A stretch of 64,000 bases of DNA from Paracoccaceae bacterium (GCA_007128135.1 SKYA01000068.1:17207-81206), one strand, 5' to 3'. Positions 9,708 to 19,520 are shown, counted from the stretch's first letter. Notes: generated by a model from the letters alone, not told the origin. Numbers and translations: made by a program.

Positions 9708-11885
9708 TCAGGCGACTGGCGTCGGCAGTCTGAGGTCAATTCTGTCATTGAGCTCGCCGATGATGGTGGTCTCTCTCGGCACGTCGAGTTCGTCGATCGG
9801 GTCGATGAATCTGATGACAGAGATGCGCAGATCATAGGCCATATTGTCCGACACTGCCGACAGGTCGATGGTCGCGCCCTCATAGACAGTTACGAAGACG
9901 GGCCGCCCACGCGCGTTGATTTCGGTGCTGCCATCGCCCCACTCGGCAGTGAGGCCATTGTTGGTGACCACTGCGGACATGTCCGGGCCTGGTTGCTTGA
10001 ACACAAATTCGCTGTCCACGCCATTGCGAATGGTCGTGTCGCCGGTCGCCTCTTCGGTGAATATGAAATTCCCAAGCGCCTTGTTGCCGATGAAGACTGT
10101 ATTCTCTCCCCCCGATATTTCGAGGAACGCACTGCCAATGCCGCGCTTAGCAATGTCGTTCGTCCCTCCGTCAATGTTTATAAATGTGCGGCTTCTGGAG
10201 TCGATATCGAGTTTGTTTTCACCGTCGACGATGTCAACCCAGACCTTTCCCGAGGTGACAAGATTGGTCTCTGTGCCGAGCTTGACAGTAAGTATACCCT
10301 TCAGCAGCGTCGGGTTATCCTCCTGCCCCTCAATGATCAGAAGCGGTTGGCCGAATTGATCATCCTCGATGACCACATTGCCGCTGAAGCCCGTCAGGTC
10401 CACGATGTCCTGTCTGAAGGGTTTCTCCCCGATCGTGCCACCGCCGGCGAAGCCATCACTTATGACATAGCTTGTTCCAAAGATAAGCGGTGTGTCCTCG
10501 TCATCCGGGTCCTGACCCTCTGGCGGGTCGATGCGTTCGACACCCTGCGGCAGAGTGGGATCATAGAGGCCGCTGAAATCTTCGGTGACGAAGCGGAATT
10601 GCTCTGTCTCGAACGACCCGCCATCCCATGTCAGCCTGTAGATACCCTTGCTGCGGCTGGATTCGACCTCGCGCGATTCTGCCAGAGCCAGATCCGTGTA
10701 GATCACCGTCAGATCTACCCGTGCGCCCTCCATCGTGGTGATGCTATCAGAATTGGGCTCTAGCGTGACCTTGAACACGCGGTCGCTGGTCGCCTTGGAA
10801 TTGCTGATCGTGTTGTCCCCGCCCGAGATGTTCACGACCGCGCCCTTGGCGAGGATTCTGTTCTCGCCACCCGACAGGTTGAACTCCCCGGCAATCGAGC
10901 GGCCGATATTGATGTCATTGGTGCCAGCATCGGCGTTGATGGTCACACCATCGGGGCCGATGGCATCTTCATTCGCCCGCCGAAGGTCAATCGTGTCATC
11001 ACCCTTGCCCAGCGTAATGGTGCTGATCGGAAGCTTGATCTGCGTGGGTGGCAGGTCGCCGACTGTGAGCGTGCCATTGCCATCGTCGTGAAAGACAATC
11101 GCCGCGTCCCGTGACAGCGCGCTGAGGTCGATGGTGACGGGAAAATCCTGCAAGTCAGGATCGGAGGGCAGGGCGAGCGTTCCGCCGCCGGAATAATCTT
11201 CGGTGATGGTGAAAACCAGTTGGCTGTCATCGACATCGACATTCACACCATCGGGCAGCGCATCAGGGTCTGGCGGGAAGTCGAAAGCTGCGCCAATGAC
11301 CTCGATCGCTTCGAAATCCGTGACCAGATCTTCCAGCGCCGCCTGCATGTCGCCACCGCCATAGCTGGAGAGCTGGACCAAATCGACACCGTTCGCCTGC
11401 ACTATCAGCCCTTCGCCATCGGGCGCAAGACTGCCGGTCAGGATGACAGGGTTTTCCTCGGTGCCGGCATCGCCCAAGCCAATACCGCGCAGGTCGATGA
11501 CAAGCAGGTCGGAGTCGGGGTTGAAATCACCGATGACGGGCCAGCTTTCGGCATTCGCATCAAGCGCCGCAGGCGCGATAACGAATATGTCGTCACCTTC
11601 CTGCCCGAACATTCTCGCATCGGCGAGCGCGATAATGGTGTCATTGCCCGGTCCGGCAAAGACAGTATCGTCACCGACCGCCACGATCGTATCATCGCCG
11701 TCCAGCGCATCGACAATCTGGCCTCCGCGCCCGATCAGCAAGTCATCCTCTGCTGTGCCGGTAACGCGCGACTCTTCGTCCTCGGGGGGAGTGTCCTCTT
11801 CGGGGTCCGTGTCGGAACTGCTGAAAAGAGTATCGACGACAGCAAGCAAGGCCGCGAGGCCAAGAAAAAGAAACAAAAATTCCAT
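9708..11885 (-). CDS. acidic RTX-like calcium-binding repeat protein
   Basis: A 725-residue acidic protein. The start MEFLFLFLGLAALLAVVDTL gives a hydrophobic N-terminal segment that could anchor or export it, followed by an acidic linker of D, E, P and S. Residues about 45-110 contain degenerate RTX nonapeptide-like turns (LDGDDTI, GPGNDTI, GQEGDDIF), which bind calcium in hemolysin-type proteins. The rest is rich in G, N, D, T and I with recurring short strands (GGTNDI, GGENTV, GGDNTI), as in a beta-solenoid. No RTX C-terminal type I signal or secretion genes are seen nearby. The function is unknown; an envelope-attached or secreted surface protein is likely. Confidence 0.65.
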   Translation of the reverse strand: MEFLFLFLGLAALLAVVDTLFSSSDTDPEEDTPPEDEESRVTGTAEDDLLIGRGGQIVDALDGDDTIVAVGDDTVFAGPGNDTIIALADARMFGQEGDDIFVIAPAALDANAESWPVIGDFNPDSDLLVIDLRGIGLGDAGTEENPVILTGSLAPDGEGLIVQANGVDLVQLSSYGGGDMQAALEDLVTDFEAIEVIGAAFDFPPDPDALPDGVNVDVDDSQLVFTITEDYSGGGTLALPSDPDLQDFPVTIDLSALSRDAAIVFHDDGNGTLTVGDLPPTQIKLPISTITLGKGDDTIDLRRANEDAIGPDGVTINADAGTNDINIGRSIAGEFNLSGGENRILAKGAVVNISGGDNTISNSKATSDRVFKVTLEPNSDSITTMEGARVDLTVIYTDLALAESREVESSRSKGIYRLTWDGGSFETEQFRFVTEDFSGLYDPTLPQGVERIDPPEGQDPDDEDTPLIFGTSYVISDGFAGGGTIGEKPFRQDIVDLTGFSGNVVIEDDQFGQPLLIIEGQEDNPTLLKGILTVKLGTETNLVTSGKVWVDIVDGENKLDIDSRSRTFINIDGGTNDIAKRGIGSAFLEISGGENTVFIGNKALGNFIFTEEATGDTTIRNGVDSEFVFKQPGPDMSAVVTNNGLTAEWGDGSTEINARGRPVFVTVYEGATIDLSAVSDNMAYDLRISVIRFIDPIDELDVPRETTIIGELNDRIDLRLPTPVA

Positions 11886-12098
11886 GACTCGTAACCTGGC
11901 GGAAAACCGCAATCGATAGATGTTTACGGTTTAAGCGGTTTACTGCAAGCGCAACGCAGGGCGTGTTGGACAGCTTTCAACCATTGAGTGTGCCGGGCTG
12001 GCGAGGCAGCAGTGCCAATCAAGACAATCGAAGGCCACAGGAAACACTGTCCTTGAAATACACCCTTCGCGCCAGATACCGCGATTTGACCCGGCGGC

Positions 12099-12716
12099 TC
12101 ACTCTTCGGTGACAAAGCCGCGGAAGCTGACCAGCACCAGAAGCGCGACAATCACCACAACCCCGGTCCTTGCAAGGATCGCGAGGTTTATTTCAGCACT
12201 CAGCGCGCCATAGACCACGGTGATCGCGGCCCCGAGAAGCACCAGCACCGACAGCGACAGGGCCAGCGCGCCAAACCATTTGCGGATCAGCGAACGGCGC
12301 TGGGCGGGGTTGCGCGCTTCGCTGCGCTCGGTGCTTTGATAGAGCCACAGAAAGAGCGGCCCCATCACCAGCATCGTGGCAATCGACCAGAGCGGCAGAT
12401 ACGGCCCATAAGGGCCATGTGGCTCCAGTGGCAGCCACAGATCGACCAGGGCAAAGCCGATCTGCACCAAATGCCAGGTCAGCGTCAGCAATGTGACAAA
12501 CATCAGCCCGTAGATCATTGCCTCGCGGGCCGAGACATAGGGGCGCGGGCGTGGCACAGGCAGGCGCAGGCCCCCGTCGGCCCAGCCCGCAAGCGCCTCG
12601 TCGATCTCGCGCGCGCTCCAGCCGGCGTCAGAGAGCGCCGCACGCAACTCCTGCGGTGCATGTCCCGACTGCAACCCCTGTTGTACGAAACGCGCCAGTT
12701 CCTCGGCGGGCTTCAT
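12099..12716 (-). CDS. membrane protein with DUF5671-like domain
   Basis: A 205-residue protein. The first 50 residues are soluble and helical (FVQQGLQSGHAPQELRAAL, resembling a UBA-like or short-repeat N-terminus). About four membrane segments follow, starting near residues 68, 108, 150 and 178. The layout fits DUF5671 membrane proteins, whose role is unknown. It abuts the DUF1244 gene (stop next to start), so the two form a likely operon. Confidence 0.72.
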   Translation of the reverse strand: MKPAEELARFVQQGLQSGHAPQELRAALSDAGWSAREIDEALAGWADGGLRLPVPRPRPYVSAREAMIYGLMFVTLLTLTWHLVQIGFALVDLWLPLEPHGPYGPYLPLWSIATMLVMGPLFLWLYQSTERSEARNPAQRRSLIRKWFGALALSLSVLVLLGAAITVVYGALSAEINLAILARTGVVVIVALLVLVSFRGFVTEE

Positions 12717-13031
12717 TCATGTGGCTTTCGGGCCGACATTCTCGGCAAAGGCCTTTTCGAACGCAGCCTGTTTGTCGGCGCCGGCTTCGGTCTGGTGCCT
12801 GGCCTTCCACGCGTCATAGGGCATGCCATAGACGATCTCGCGCGCGGCGTCCTTGTTCATGTCGATCCCGCGCGCATTTGCAGCTTCCTGATACCAGCGC
12901 GACAGGCAGTTGCGGCAAAACCCGGTCAGGTTCATCATGTCGATATTCTGCACATCAGTCCGGCGGTTTAGATGCTCCAGAAGCGTGCGAAAGGCGGCGG
13001 CTTCAAGCTCGGTTCGGGTCTGGTCGTCCAT
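12717..13031 (-). CDS. DUF1244 domain protein
   Basis: A 104-residue cytoplasmic protein of the DUF1244 family, common in alphaproteobacteria. The conserved core reads NLTGFCRNCLSRWYQEAA (about residues 34-51), with a CRNC cysteine pair that could bind metal, followed by DAREIVYGMPYDAW. No function is established. It lies directly upstream of the DUF5671-like gene on the same strand and is divergent from the transporter gene. Confidence 0.85.
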   Translation of the reverse strand: MDDQTRTELEAAAFRTLLEHLNRRTDVQNIDMMNLTGFCRNCLSRWYQEAANARGIDMNKDAAREIVYGMPYDAWKARHQTEAGADKQAAFEKAFAENVGPKAT

Positions 13032-13155
13032 CAGGGGCTCCCGTCAGTCTGTGACTCTCCTGACCGGGATATAGACCCTGCACGCTGCTTTGCCCATTGT
13101 GAAATCACCCCGAAATGCGCGACTGTGCGCCGCGATAGCGAACCTTAGGGGTGCC

Positions 13156-14109
13156 ATGCTCTTTGCCTTGCTGGATTATCTCGCGCGGCATGCGCGGCAT
13201 GTGCTTCTCTGGGGGCTGGCGCTGGGCATTCTCGGGGGACTTTTCGCGCCGCAGATGGCGCTTACGCTGCAATGGACCGTGGCACCGATCGTGGCGACTC
13301 TTCTCTTTCTGGCCGTGCTGCGGCTAGGGCCAGAAGGGGTGCGCGCGGGGCTTCATGGCTGGCGGCAGGGGCTGGCAGTGGTGCTCGGGTTGCAGCTTGT
13401 GGTTCCGGTGCTCGTCGTGCTGGCCGCGCGCGGGTGGGGGCTGGAAGGGACGCTGCTGGTGGGCATCATTCTGGTGCTTTCCGCCGCCCCTATCACCGGC
13501 AGCCCGAATATTGCCATCATGTCGGGGGCCTCGGGTGCGGTTGCGTTGCGCCAGCTCGTGCTGGGAACGGCGCTTCTGCCGCTGACGACGCTGCCGGTCT
13601 TTATGCTCATGCCCGATCTGGGCGCACCAGCCGAGGTGATGGCCATCGTCGCCCGGCTGCTGTTGCTGATTGCCGCTGCCGCTGCGCTGGGCCTGTGGCT
13701 GCGCGCGCGCGGCATCGTCCGGGGCGATGCACGCAGCCTGCGCATGATCGATGGCAGCACTTCGCTTCTGCTGGCACTCATCGTGATTGCCCTGATGGGC
13801 GCTGTCGGGCCTGCGCTGCTCTCCAGCCTTCGGGCCTGGGGCACGCTCGCGCTTGTGCTGGCGCTGGGGTTCGGCCTGCAACTTGGGCTGCTGTTGGCAT
13901 TGCGGCGCCATCTGCCCCTGCCTGAACTTGCCGCGCTCAGCCAGGCGGCGGGCAATCGCAACATCGCGCTGTTTCTGGGTGTGCTGCCGCTGGGAATGGC
14001 CAGCGATCTGTTCCTGTTCATCGGGCTTTACCAGATCCCGATGTATCTGACCCCGGTCGTGATGGGCTGGGTCTATCTGCGCATGGGCCTGAACCGCAGC
14101 CCTGGTTGA
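13156..14109 (+). CDS. bile acid:sodium symporter-like (BASS) transporter
   Basis: A 317-residue integral membrane protein with about nine to ten hydrophobic segments. The repeated fold and the motif SAAPITGSPNIAIMSGAS (about residues 115-132) resemble the discontinuous helix of BASS/ArsB-like carriers. AAGNRNIALFLG near residue 270 resembles the second one. The start at MLFALLDYL follows TTAGGGG at a good distance; the open frame continues 22 codons upstream without a ribosome site. The substrate is unknown; organic anions or 2-oxoacids are plausible from the family only. Confidence 0.7.
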   Translation: MLFALLDYLARHARHVLLWGLALGILGGLFAPQMALTLQWTVAPIVATLLFLAVLRLGPEGVRAGLHGWRQGLAVVLGLQLVVPVLVVLAARGWGLEGTLLVGIILVLSAAPITGSPNIAIMSGASGAVALRQLVLGTALLPLTTLPVFMLMPDLGAPAEVMAIVARLLLLIAAAAALGLWLRARGIVRGDARSLRMIDGSTSLLLALIVIALMGAVGPALLSSLRAWGTLALVLALGFGLQLGLLLALRRHLPLPELAALSQAAGNRNIALFLGVLPLGMASDLFLFIGLYQIPMYLTPVVMGWVYLRMGLNRSPG

Positions 14110-14172
14110 CTTTCACGCCGCACCTCCTGTAGCAGCCAGCGCAAGCCCCGCCCCATAGATGAAGGCCACCCG

Positions 14173-15150
14173 ATGACCCTTCCCGCACCCTCACATCAGG
14201 ACAGTTCCGCGCTGGATGACGGGCGCGAAGTCCTGCGCGCCGAGGCAGCGTCACTGAACATGCTTGCCGAGGCGCTGGATGCGCGCTTCGCCCGGGCCGC
14301 CGAAATGATCCTTGCAACGCGCGGACGGCTGATCGTGGCGGGGATCGGCAAATCCGGTCATGTCGGGCGCAAGATAGCAGCCACCTTCGCCTCGACCGGA
14401 ACGCCCGCCCACTTCGTCCATGCCGCCGAGGCCAGCCATGGCGACCTAGGCATGATCACGCGCGATGACATCTGCCTGCTGCTGTCGAAATCGGGCGAGA
14501 CAGCCGAACTGGGGGATCTCATCTCCTACACGCGGCGGTTCAGCGTCGGGCTGATCTCGATCACGGGCAACCCCGAGAGCACGCTGGCGCAGAAATCCGA
14601 TATCGCGCTCATCCTGCCCGACGCGCCCGAAGTCTGTGCCATCGGCATGGCGCCCACCACCTCGACCACGATGAGCATGGCGCTGGGGGACGCGCTGGCC
14701 GTTGCCGTGATGCGGCAGAAAGGGTTCGACCCGGCGCAGTTCCACCTGTTCCACCCCGGCGGCAAGCTGGGCGCGCAATTCCTGCGCGTGGGAGAGTTGA
14801 TGTATCGCGGCGATGCCCTGCCACTCGTGACCGAGGACCAGCCCATGGAAGATGTGCTGATGCGCATGACCGGCACCGGCTATGGCGTGGCCATCGTGGT
14901 GCATGACGGTCGGCTGACAGGAATCATCACTGATGGCGACCTGCGCCGCAACATGGACGGGCTGATGCAGCGCGTCGCAGGCGATGTCGCGACCCGCAGC
15001 CCCAAGACAATCGGCCCCGATGCGCTTGTCTCCGAAGCCGTGGCCGTGATGAATGGCAACAAGGTCAATGCGCTTTGCGTGATTGACGAGGCAAGCCGCG
15101 TCATCGGGATGATCCGCCTGCATGACTGTCTGCGCGCCGGTGTGATCTGA
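14173..15150 (+). CDS. kdsD: arabinose-5-phosphate isomerase
   Basis: Converts ribulose 5-phosphate to arabinose 5-phosphate, the first step to KDO. The 325 residues hold an N-terminal SIS domain (GIGKSGHVGRKIAATFASTG, residues 56-75; then the SKSGETAEL loop) and two C-terminal CBS domains from about residue 205. The neighbours kdsB and kdsA confirm the pathway. The stop codon is one base from the kdsB start, so translation is probably coupled. KdsD and KpsF paralogues cannot be told apart by sequence here. Confidence 0.93.
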   Translation: MTLPAPSHQDSSALDDGREVLRAEAASLNMLAEALDARFARAAEMILATRGRLIVAGIGKSGHVGRKIAATFASTGTPAHFVHAAEASHGDLGMITRDDICLLLSKSGETAELGDLISYTRRFSVGLISITGNPESTLAQKSDIALILPDAPEVCAIGMAPTTSTTMSMALGDALAVAVMRQKGFDPAQFHLFHPGGKLGAQFLRVGELMYRGDALPLVTEDQPMEDVLMRMTGTGYGVAIVVHDGRLTGIITDGDLRRNMDGLMQRVAGDVATRSPKTIGPDALVSEAVAVMNGNKVNALCVIDEASRVIGMIRLHDCLRAGVI

Positions 15151-15151
15151 G

Positions 15152-15946
15152 ATGCGGACAGTCATCATCATTCCCGCGCGCTATGCGTCAACCCGCTACC
15201 CCGGCAAGCCGCTGGTAGGGCTGACCGGAGCCACCGGCGAGAGCCGCAGCCTGATCGAGCGAAGCTGGCATGCTGCGCGATCCGTGGCAGGTGTCGATGC
15301 GGTCTTTGTTGCCACGGATGACGCGCGCATCCGCGAGGCCGCCGAAGCCTTCGGCGCCGAGGTGGTGATGACCGCCGAGAGTTGCGCCAATGGCACCGAG
15401 CGCTGCGCCGACGCCATCGCGCGGATGGGGGTCAAGCCCGAGATCGTGGTCAACCTGCAAGGCGACGCCCCGCTGACCCCTGCCTGGTTTGTCGAGGCGC
15501 TGATCAAGGCCATGCAGGATGGCGCGACAATGGCCACCCCGGTCCTGCGCCTGACACCGGAAACCCATGCCCGCTTTGTCGAAGACCGCCGCAACGGGAT
15601 GGTCGGCGGCACCACGGCAGTAATGGATGCGAAGGGTCGCGCACTCTATTTCTCGAAGGAAGTGCTGCCCTATACGGGCCGCAGCTATGGCGCGGACGAG
15701 ACGGTCCCGGCCTTTCACCATGTCGGCGTCTATGCCTATACGCCCGATGCGCTGGCGCGCTACATGGCGGCGGGCCCCTGCGCGCTGGAAGAGCTGGAGG
15801 GGCTGGAGCAGTTGCGCTTTCTCTACCACGGCATCCCCATCACCTGCGTCCAGGTCGAGGCGCGCGGTCGCGAATTCTGGGAACTGAACAACCCCGCGGA
15901 CGTGCCCCGCATAGAGGCCGTCCTTGCGCAGGAGGGAATTGCATGA
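15152..15946 (+). CDS. kdsB: 3-deoxy-manno-octulosonate cytidylyltransferase
   Basis: Activates KDO with CTP to CMP-KDO, the donor for LPS and KDO-containing capsules. The nucleotide-binding N-terminus is IIIPARYASTRYPGKPL (residues 5-21), followed by VATDDARI and VVNLQGDAPL. The protein has 264 residues, close to the family norm of about 250. It overlaps kdsA by ATGA and follows kdsD by one base, giving a compact kdsDBA operon. Confidence 0.94.
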   Translation: MRTVIIIPARYASTRYPGKPLVGLTGATGESRSLIERSWHAARSVAGVDAVFVATDDARIREAAEAFGAEVVMTAESCANGTERCADAIARMGVKPEIVVNLQGDAPLTPAWFVEALIKAMQDGATMATPVLRLTPETHARFVEDRRNGMVGGTTAVMDAKGRALYFSKEVLPYTGRSYGADETVPAFHHVGVYAYTPDALARYMAAGPCALEELEGLEQLRFLYHGIPITCVQVEARGREFWELNNPADVPRIEAVLAQEGIA

Positions 15947-16755
15947 GTGTCACGCTGGGAGCATTCGAGATCGGCAATGACCGGCCTTTCGTGCTCATCT
16001 CCGGGCCATGCCAGATGGAATCGCTGGAGCATGCGCGGCGGATCGCCGGGTCACTGGTCGAGACCTGCGCGCGGCTGGGCATCCCCTTCATCTTCAAGGC
16101 CAGTTATGACAAGGCAAACCGCTCCAGCCTTGCAGGCCAGCGCGGGCTGGGAATCGAGAAGGGGCTGGATGTGCTGGCGCGCATCCGCGAAGAGTTCGGC
16201 TGCCCGGTGCTGACCGATGTGCACGAGTCCGGCCATTGCGCGCCTGCGGCCGAGATCTGCGACATCCTGCAAATCCCGGCCTTCCTGTGCCGCCAGACCG
16301 ACCTGCTGCTGGCTGCCGGTGCGACAGGCCGCGTGATCAATATCAAGAAAGGGCAGTTTCTGGCTCCCTGGGACATGGTGCATGTGGCCGCCAAGGTTGC
16401 CTCTACCGGCAATACGCGGATCATGCTGTGCGAGCGCGGCACCTCCTTCGGCTACAACACGCTGCTGTCCGACTTCCGTGCCCTGCCGATCATGGCGCAG
16501 ACCGGCTATCCGGTGATCTATGACGCCACCCATTCGGTGCAGCAGCCCGGCGGGCTGGGCGGCGCTTCCGGCGGACAGCGCGAATTCGTCCCGCCACTGG
16601 CGCGCGCAGCACTGGCCGTGGGCTGTGCGGGGCTGTTCATCGAGACGCATGAAGACCCGGACAACGCGCCGTCCGACGGGCCGAACATGGTTCCGCTTGA
16701 CCAGATGGCAGGATTGCTGGAAGGCTTGGCGCGGCTGGACCGTATCATGAAATAG
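15943..16755 (+). CDS. kdsA: 3-deoxy-8-phosphooctulonate synthase
   Basis: Condenses arabinose 5-phosphate with phosphoenolpyruvate to KDO 8-phosphate. The 270-residue protein starts at MSVTLGAFEIG, chosen because GGAGGGAAT precedes it and the ATGA overlap with kdsB is typical of coupling. Family blocks are ISGPCQMES (metal-site cysteine in GPC), FKASYDKANR, TDVHE and YDATHSVQQPGG. No separate KDO-8-P phosphatase gene (kdsC) is seen in the window. Confidence 0.95.
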   Translation: MSVTLGAFEIGNDRPFVLISGPCQMESLEHARRIAGSLVETCARLGIPFIFKASYDKANRSSLAGQRGLGIEKGLDVLARIREEFGCPVLTDVHESGHCAPAAEICDILQIPAFLCRQTDLLLAAGATGRVINIKKGQFLAPWDMVHVAAKVASTGNTRIMLCERGTSFGYNTLLSDFRALPIMAQTGYPVIYDATHSVQQPGGLGGASGGQREFVPPLARAALAVGCAGLFIETHEDPDNAPSDGPNMVPLDQMAGLLEGLARLDRIMK

Positions 16756-16760
16756 ATCCG

Positions 16761-17456
16761 ATGAAGAAGATTGGTGACTACTGGGTGCCCGATGTCGACA
16801 CCTTCTGGTTTCGCAACCTGCGCAAGACACGCCAGAATTACGAGAATGGCGGGCAGGGCACCCAGTTACACCACCTGACCGGTGCCATCGGCCATATCCG
16901 CGCTGCGGTCGGCACCGAGAGACTTGCCGCTGGGGTTGCCATTGACGCAGGCGCCAATATCGGCGCCTATTCCCGCCACATGGCCGCGGATTTCCTCCAT
17001 GTACATGCCTTCGAACCCGCGCCCGATACCTATGAGTGCCTGGCCCGCAACGTGGCAGACTGGGGGCTGAAGGACAGGGTGACGACCTATCCCAATGCGC
17101 TGTCGGCGCAGGAGGAAGGGGTCAGTATGGGCAGTGGCGGGTGGTTCCGCCGCTCGATCTCGCGCGAGGTTTCTGGACCCGGAAATATCCGGGCCTTCCC
17201 TGTCGACAGCCTGAAGCTGGACAATGTGCTGCTGCTCAAGCTTGATGTCGAAGGCTATGAACTCAAGGTCCTGACCGGAAGCACGCAGACCCTGGCGCGC
17301 TGCCGTCCTTTCGTGATGATCGAACTGAAGGACCGCAAGATCGCAAAGGGCACTGCCGACATGGCGCCGCACGAGTTTTTGCTGACGCAGGGATATGAGG
17401 TCGTTCTGAAACTGGGCGAACCATCGATAGACCGGCTGTACGCAACCAGGACGTGA
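16761..17456 (+). CDS. FkbM family methyltransferase
   Basis: A 231-residue SAM-dependent methyltransferase. The SAM motif I is VAIDAGANIGAYSRH (about residues 59-73), followed by VHAFEPAPDTYECL and LLLKLDVEGYELKVL, both hallmarks of FkbM enzymes. Starting 5 bp after kdsA on the same strand, it probably O-methylates a sugar of the KDO-linked surface glycan. The acceptor is not known. Confidence 0.85.
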   Translation: MKKIGDYWVPDVDTFWFRNLRKTRQNYENGGQGTQLHHLTGAIGHIRAAVGTERLAAGVAIDAGANIGAYSRHMAADFLHVHAFEPAPDTYECLARNVADWGLKDRVTTYPNALSAQEEGVSMGSGGWFRRSISREVSGPGNIRAFPVDSLKLDNVLLLKLDVEGYELKVLTGSTQTLARCRPFVMIELKDRKIAKGTADMAPHEFLLTQGYEVVLKLGEPSIDRLYATRT

Positions 17457-17532
17457 TCAGCGCCGATAGCCGGAATGATGTGCGCCCTTCGCGGCTGGCA
17501 CCAAACCTTTCACCAGCGCGGCACAAGCCCGC

Positions 17533-18624
17533 TCAGCCGCCGATAAATTCCTCGATATAGTCGCACGCCCGACTCAGGTTGTCGTCAATCCGGCCAAAGC
17601 GGTCCAGCACCTTCTGCGAGGCCTCGCGCGCAAACTCGGGATCTCGCGCAAAGGCTGCGAGCGTCTCCGGTCCGTCAAAGCGGGGCAATTCCGGGAAGAG
17701 AGCGGACATCTCGTCCATGATCATCACCGGGCGATCGAGATAGACCGAATCCAGCACAACAGTTGATTCCGGGCAGACCACGCTGTGACAAAGCTGCACG
17801 CAATCATGTATCGCGGCGTCCTTGAGCGGACCCTCATTGCTCATCGAGACAAGCAGGTTCGGATGACGTTTCAGCAATTCGGTATCATTCCCGGAATGGC
17901 TGCGATGCACCTTGCCGCGATGCGGGCGCACCACAACCCCTATATCGGGGTTGGCGGTCAGGAAACCATCCAGCATGGCATACCATTCTGCGACCGTATC
18001 AGCCCCGAAACGCGCGCCCGCCCAGCGGAAGGACTGGCAGAACAGAACCCGCGAGCGATAGCGTGCAACCCAGTCACGCAATTCGTCGGATTGCGGCAGG
18101 AAAGGCAGGAACGGCTTCTTGATGAACCCCGTCACCCTCACCTTCAAGAGCGAATTGCGCGACAGGAACCTTTCTTCCAGCTGCGTGCATTGCCAAAGCA
18201 GCAGGCGCCCGGCCTCATACTCGACCCCGGTTGACTGGCCCGAACCGGTGGGCGCGTTCACGCCCGACTGATAGGCGCCATGCTGCACAAAGATCACCGG
18301 CTTTCCTGAACGGCGGATGGCAGAGGACCGGAACGCGCGCGAGCTGCGGTCCAGCGCCGGATCGGTGATCACCAGAACTGCATCTCCAGCAGCCAGATCA
18401 CGCTGGAACAGAAACTTGCTGCGCAGCCTCGACACCGGAACCGGCGCGAGCCCTAGCCTGGACAGCTTGCGCATCACCGGTCCGTCCGCGAGGAATTTTC
18501 CCGCAGGCAGAAACAGCTTCACAGCAACATGTTTGCGCGCCTGAAGCGCAGACAGCAGGTAGGCGACCGTCTCGATGGTCGGCAGGCCATCCAGCCAGAC
18601 CAGCAGGTTCCGCGTCTGAGGCAT
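17533..18624 (-). CDS. putative GT-B type surface-polysaccharide transferase
   Basis: A 363-residue protein, MPQTRNLLVWLDG start, preceded by AGGGGA. No exact family is recognised. Two Rossmann-like halves are suggested: the first holds ITDPALDRSSRAF and VIFVQHGAYQSG, the second VVVRPHRGKVHRS and VVCPESTVVLDSVYLDRPVMI. This arrangement resembles capsule-type or CDP-glycerol glycerophosphotransferase-like GT-B proteins. Position between kdsDBA-fkbM and another glycosyltransferase fits surface glycan assembly. The open frame continues upstream but with poor coding character. Confidence 0.55.
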   Translation of the reverse strand: MPQTRNLLVWLDGLPTIETVAYLLSALQARKHVAVKLFLPAGKFLADGPVMRKLSRLGLAPVPVSRLRSKFLFQRDLAAGDAVLVITDPALDRSSRAFRSSAIRRSGKPVIFVQHGAYQSGVNAPTGSGQSTGVEYEAGRLLLWQCTQLEERFLSRNSLLKVRVTGFIKKPFLPFLPQSDELRDWVARYRSRVLFCQSFRWAGARFGADTVAEWYAMLDGFLTANPDIGVVVRPHRGKVHRSHSGNDTELLKRHPNLLVSMSNEGPLKDAAIHDCVQLCHSVVCPESTVVLDSVYLDRPVMIMDEMSALFPELPRFDGPETLAAFARDPEFAREASQKVLDRFGRIDDNLSRACDYIEEFIGG

Positions 18625-18715
18625 GATGTCCCCTGTTCGTCTGCCGGGTTCCCTGTTTAGGTTCCAGACAGGCCCTTCAGGCGCCAAGAGATGCCGCCTG
18701 AAGGGACACTTAAGA

Positions 18716-19417
18716 TCATTCGGCGGCGCTGGCCTTTGCCTCGTATTCGGCCGCTTCCGCCAGCCATTCGGCGGCGTAATCGACCTCCTGCCATTCCTTG
18801 AACCACGGGCCCCCGCGGGTGTGATGGACGGCTTGCGGATAGCCCTCTGCGGGCTTGTCATACCAGCCTTCCAGCCAGTTCCAGCCTGTCGGCAGCGCGC
18901 CGATCTCGTCATCCTGCGCCCATTGCATGCGGTGCAGATAGGCGCCGCTCTCGCGGTTCACAAGCTCCGGCGTGAGCTGCTTAGTGCTGGGATGGGCGCA
19001 GTTCATCAGCATGAAGGAAGACCAGTTCTTGCGCGGATAGGCGCTTTGGGGCACGCCATCCATCTTGGTCGTCTCCTTGGGCTTGTAGTCGTGCTGCACG
19101 CACAGGACCGCGTATTTCGGGTCCATGTATTGCTGCAACTCCGCGACATCGCCGAAGAACAGGAAATCGCAATCGACAAAGATCGCCCAGCCCTCATAGC
19201 CTGCCAGATACGGCACCAGAAAGCGTGAATAGGTGAACTCGGTCGAGGCCAGCGGGTCGATCTCGCGGGTGTAGAGGCCCTGATCGACCAGGTCCTGCAG
19301 CTTGATCGGGATCACCTCGACCGGGATCGTGGCGTGTTTCTCCAGCGACTGTCTGGCGACCTGATAGGCTATATCCTCGCGTGAGTCCCAGCCGATATAG
19401 ACGCGAAGTTTCTCCAT
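18716..19417 (-). CDS. GT-A type glycosyltransferase
   Basis: A 233-residue protein. The N-terminus LRVYIGWDSREDIAYQVARQ and the DxD motif VDCDF (D82 and D84) match small GT-A glycosyltransferases related to GT8. AGAGGATG precedes the ATG. W-rich blocks PTGWNWLEGW and HHTRGGPWF near residues 175-205 are typical of this bacterial subgroup. It lies between the putative GT-B gene and waaA on the same strand and probably adds a sugar to LPS core or another surface glycan; donor and acceptor are unknown. Confidence 0.72.
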   Translation of the reverse strand: MEKLRVYIGWDSREDIAYQVARQSLEKHATIPVEVIPIKLQDLVDQGLYTREIDPLASTEFTYSRFLVPYLAGYEGWAIFVDCDFLFFGDVAELQQYMDPKYAVLCVQHDYKPKETTKMDGVPQSAYPRKNWSSFMLMNCAHPSTKQLTPELVNRESGAYLHRMQWAQDDEIGALPTGWNWLEGWYDKPAEGYPQAVHHTRGGPWFKEWQEVDYAAEWLAEAAEYEAKASAAE

Positions 19418-19520
19418 GGATGTTCATCCTCTTGATGGTGCGCGCGCTTGCGCGCTGTCATAACGCGGATGCAAGGCAAGGAAAACCGCAATCGGCCAAG
19501 GCGCATTGCCGCAGGCAGGA

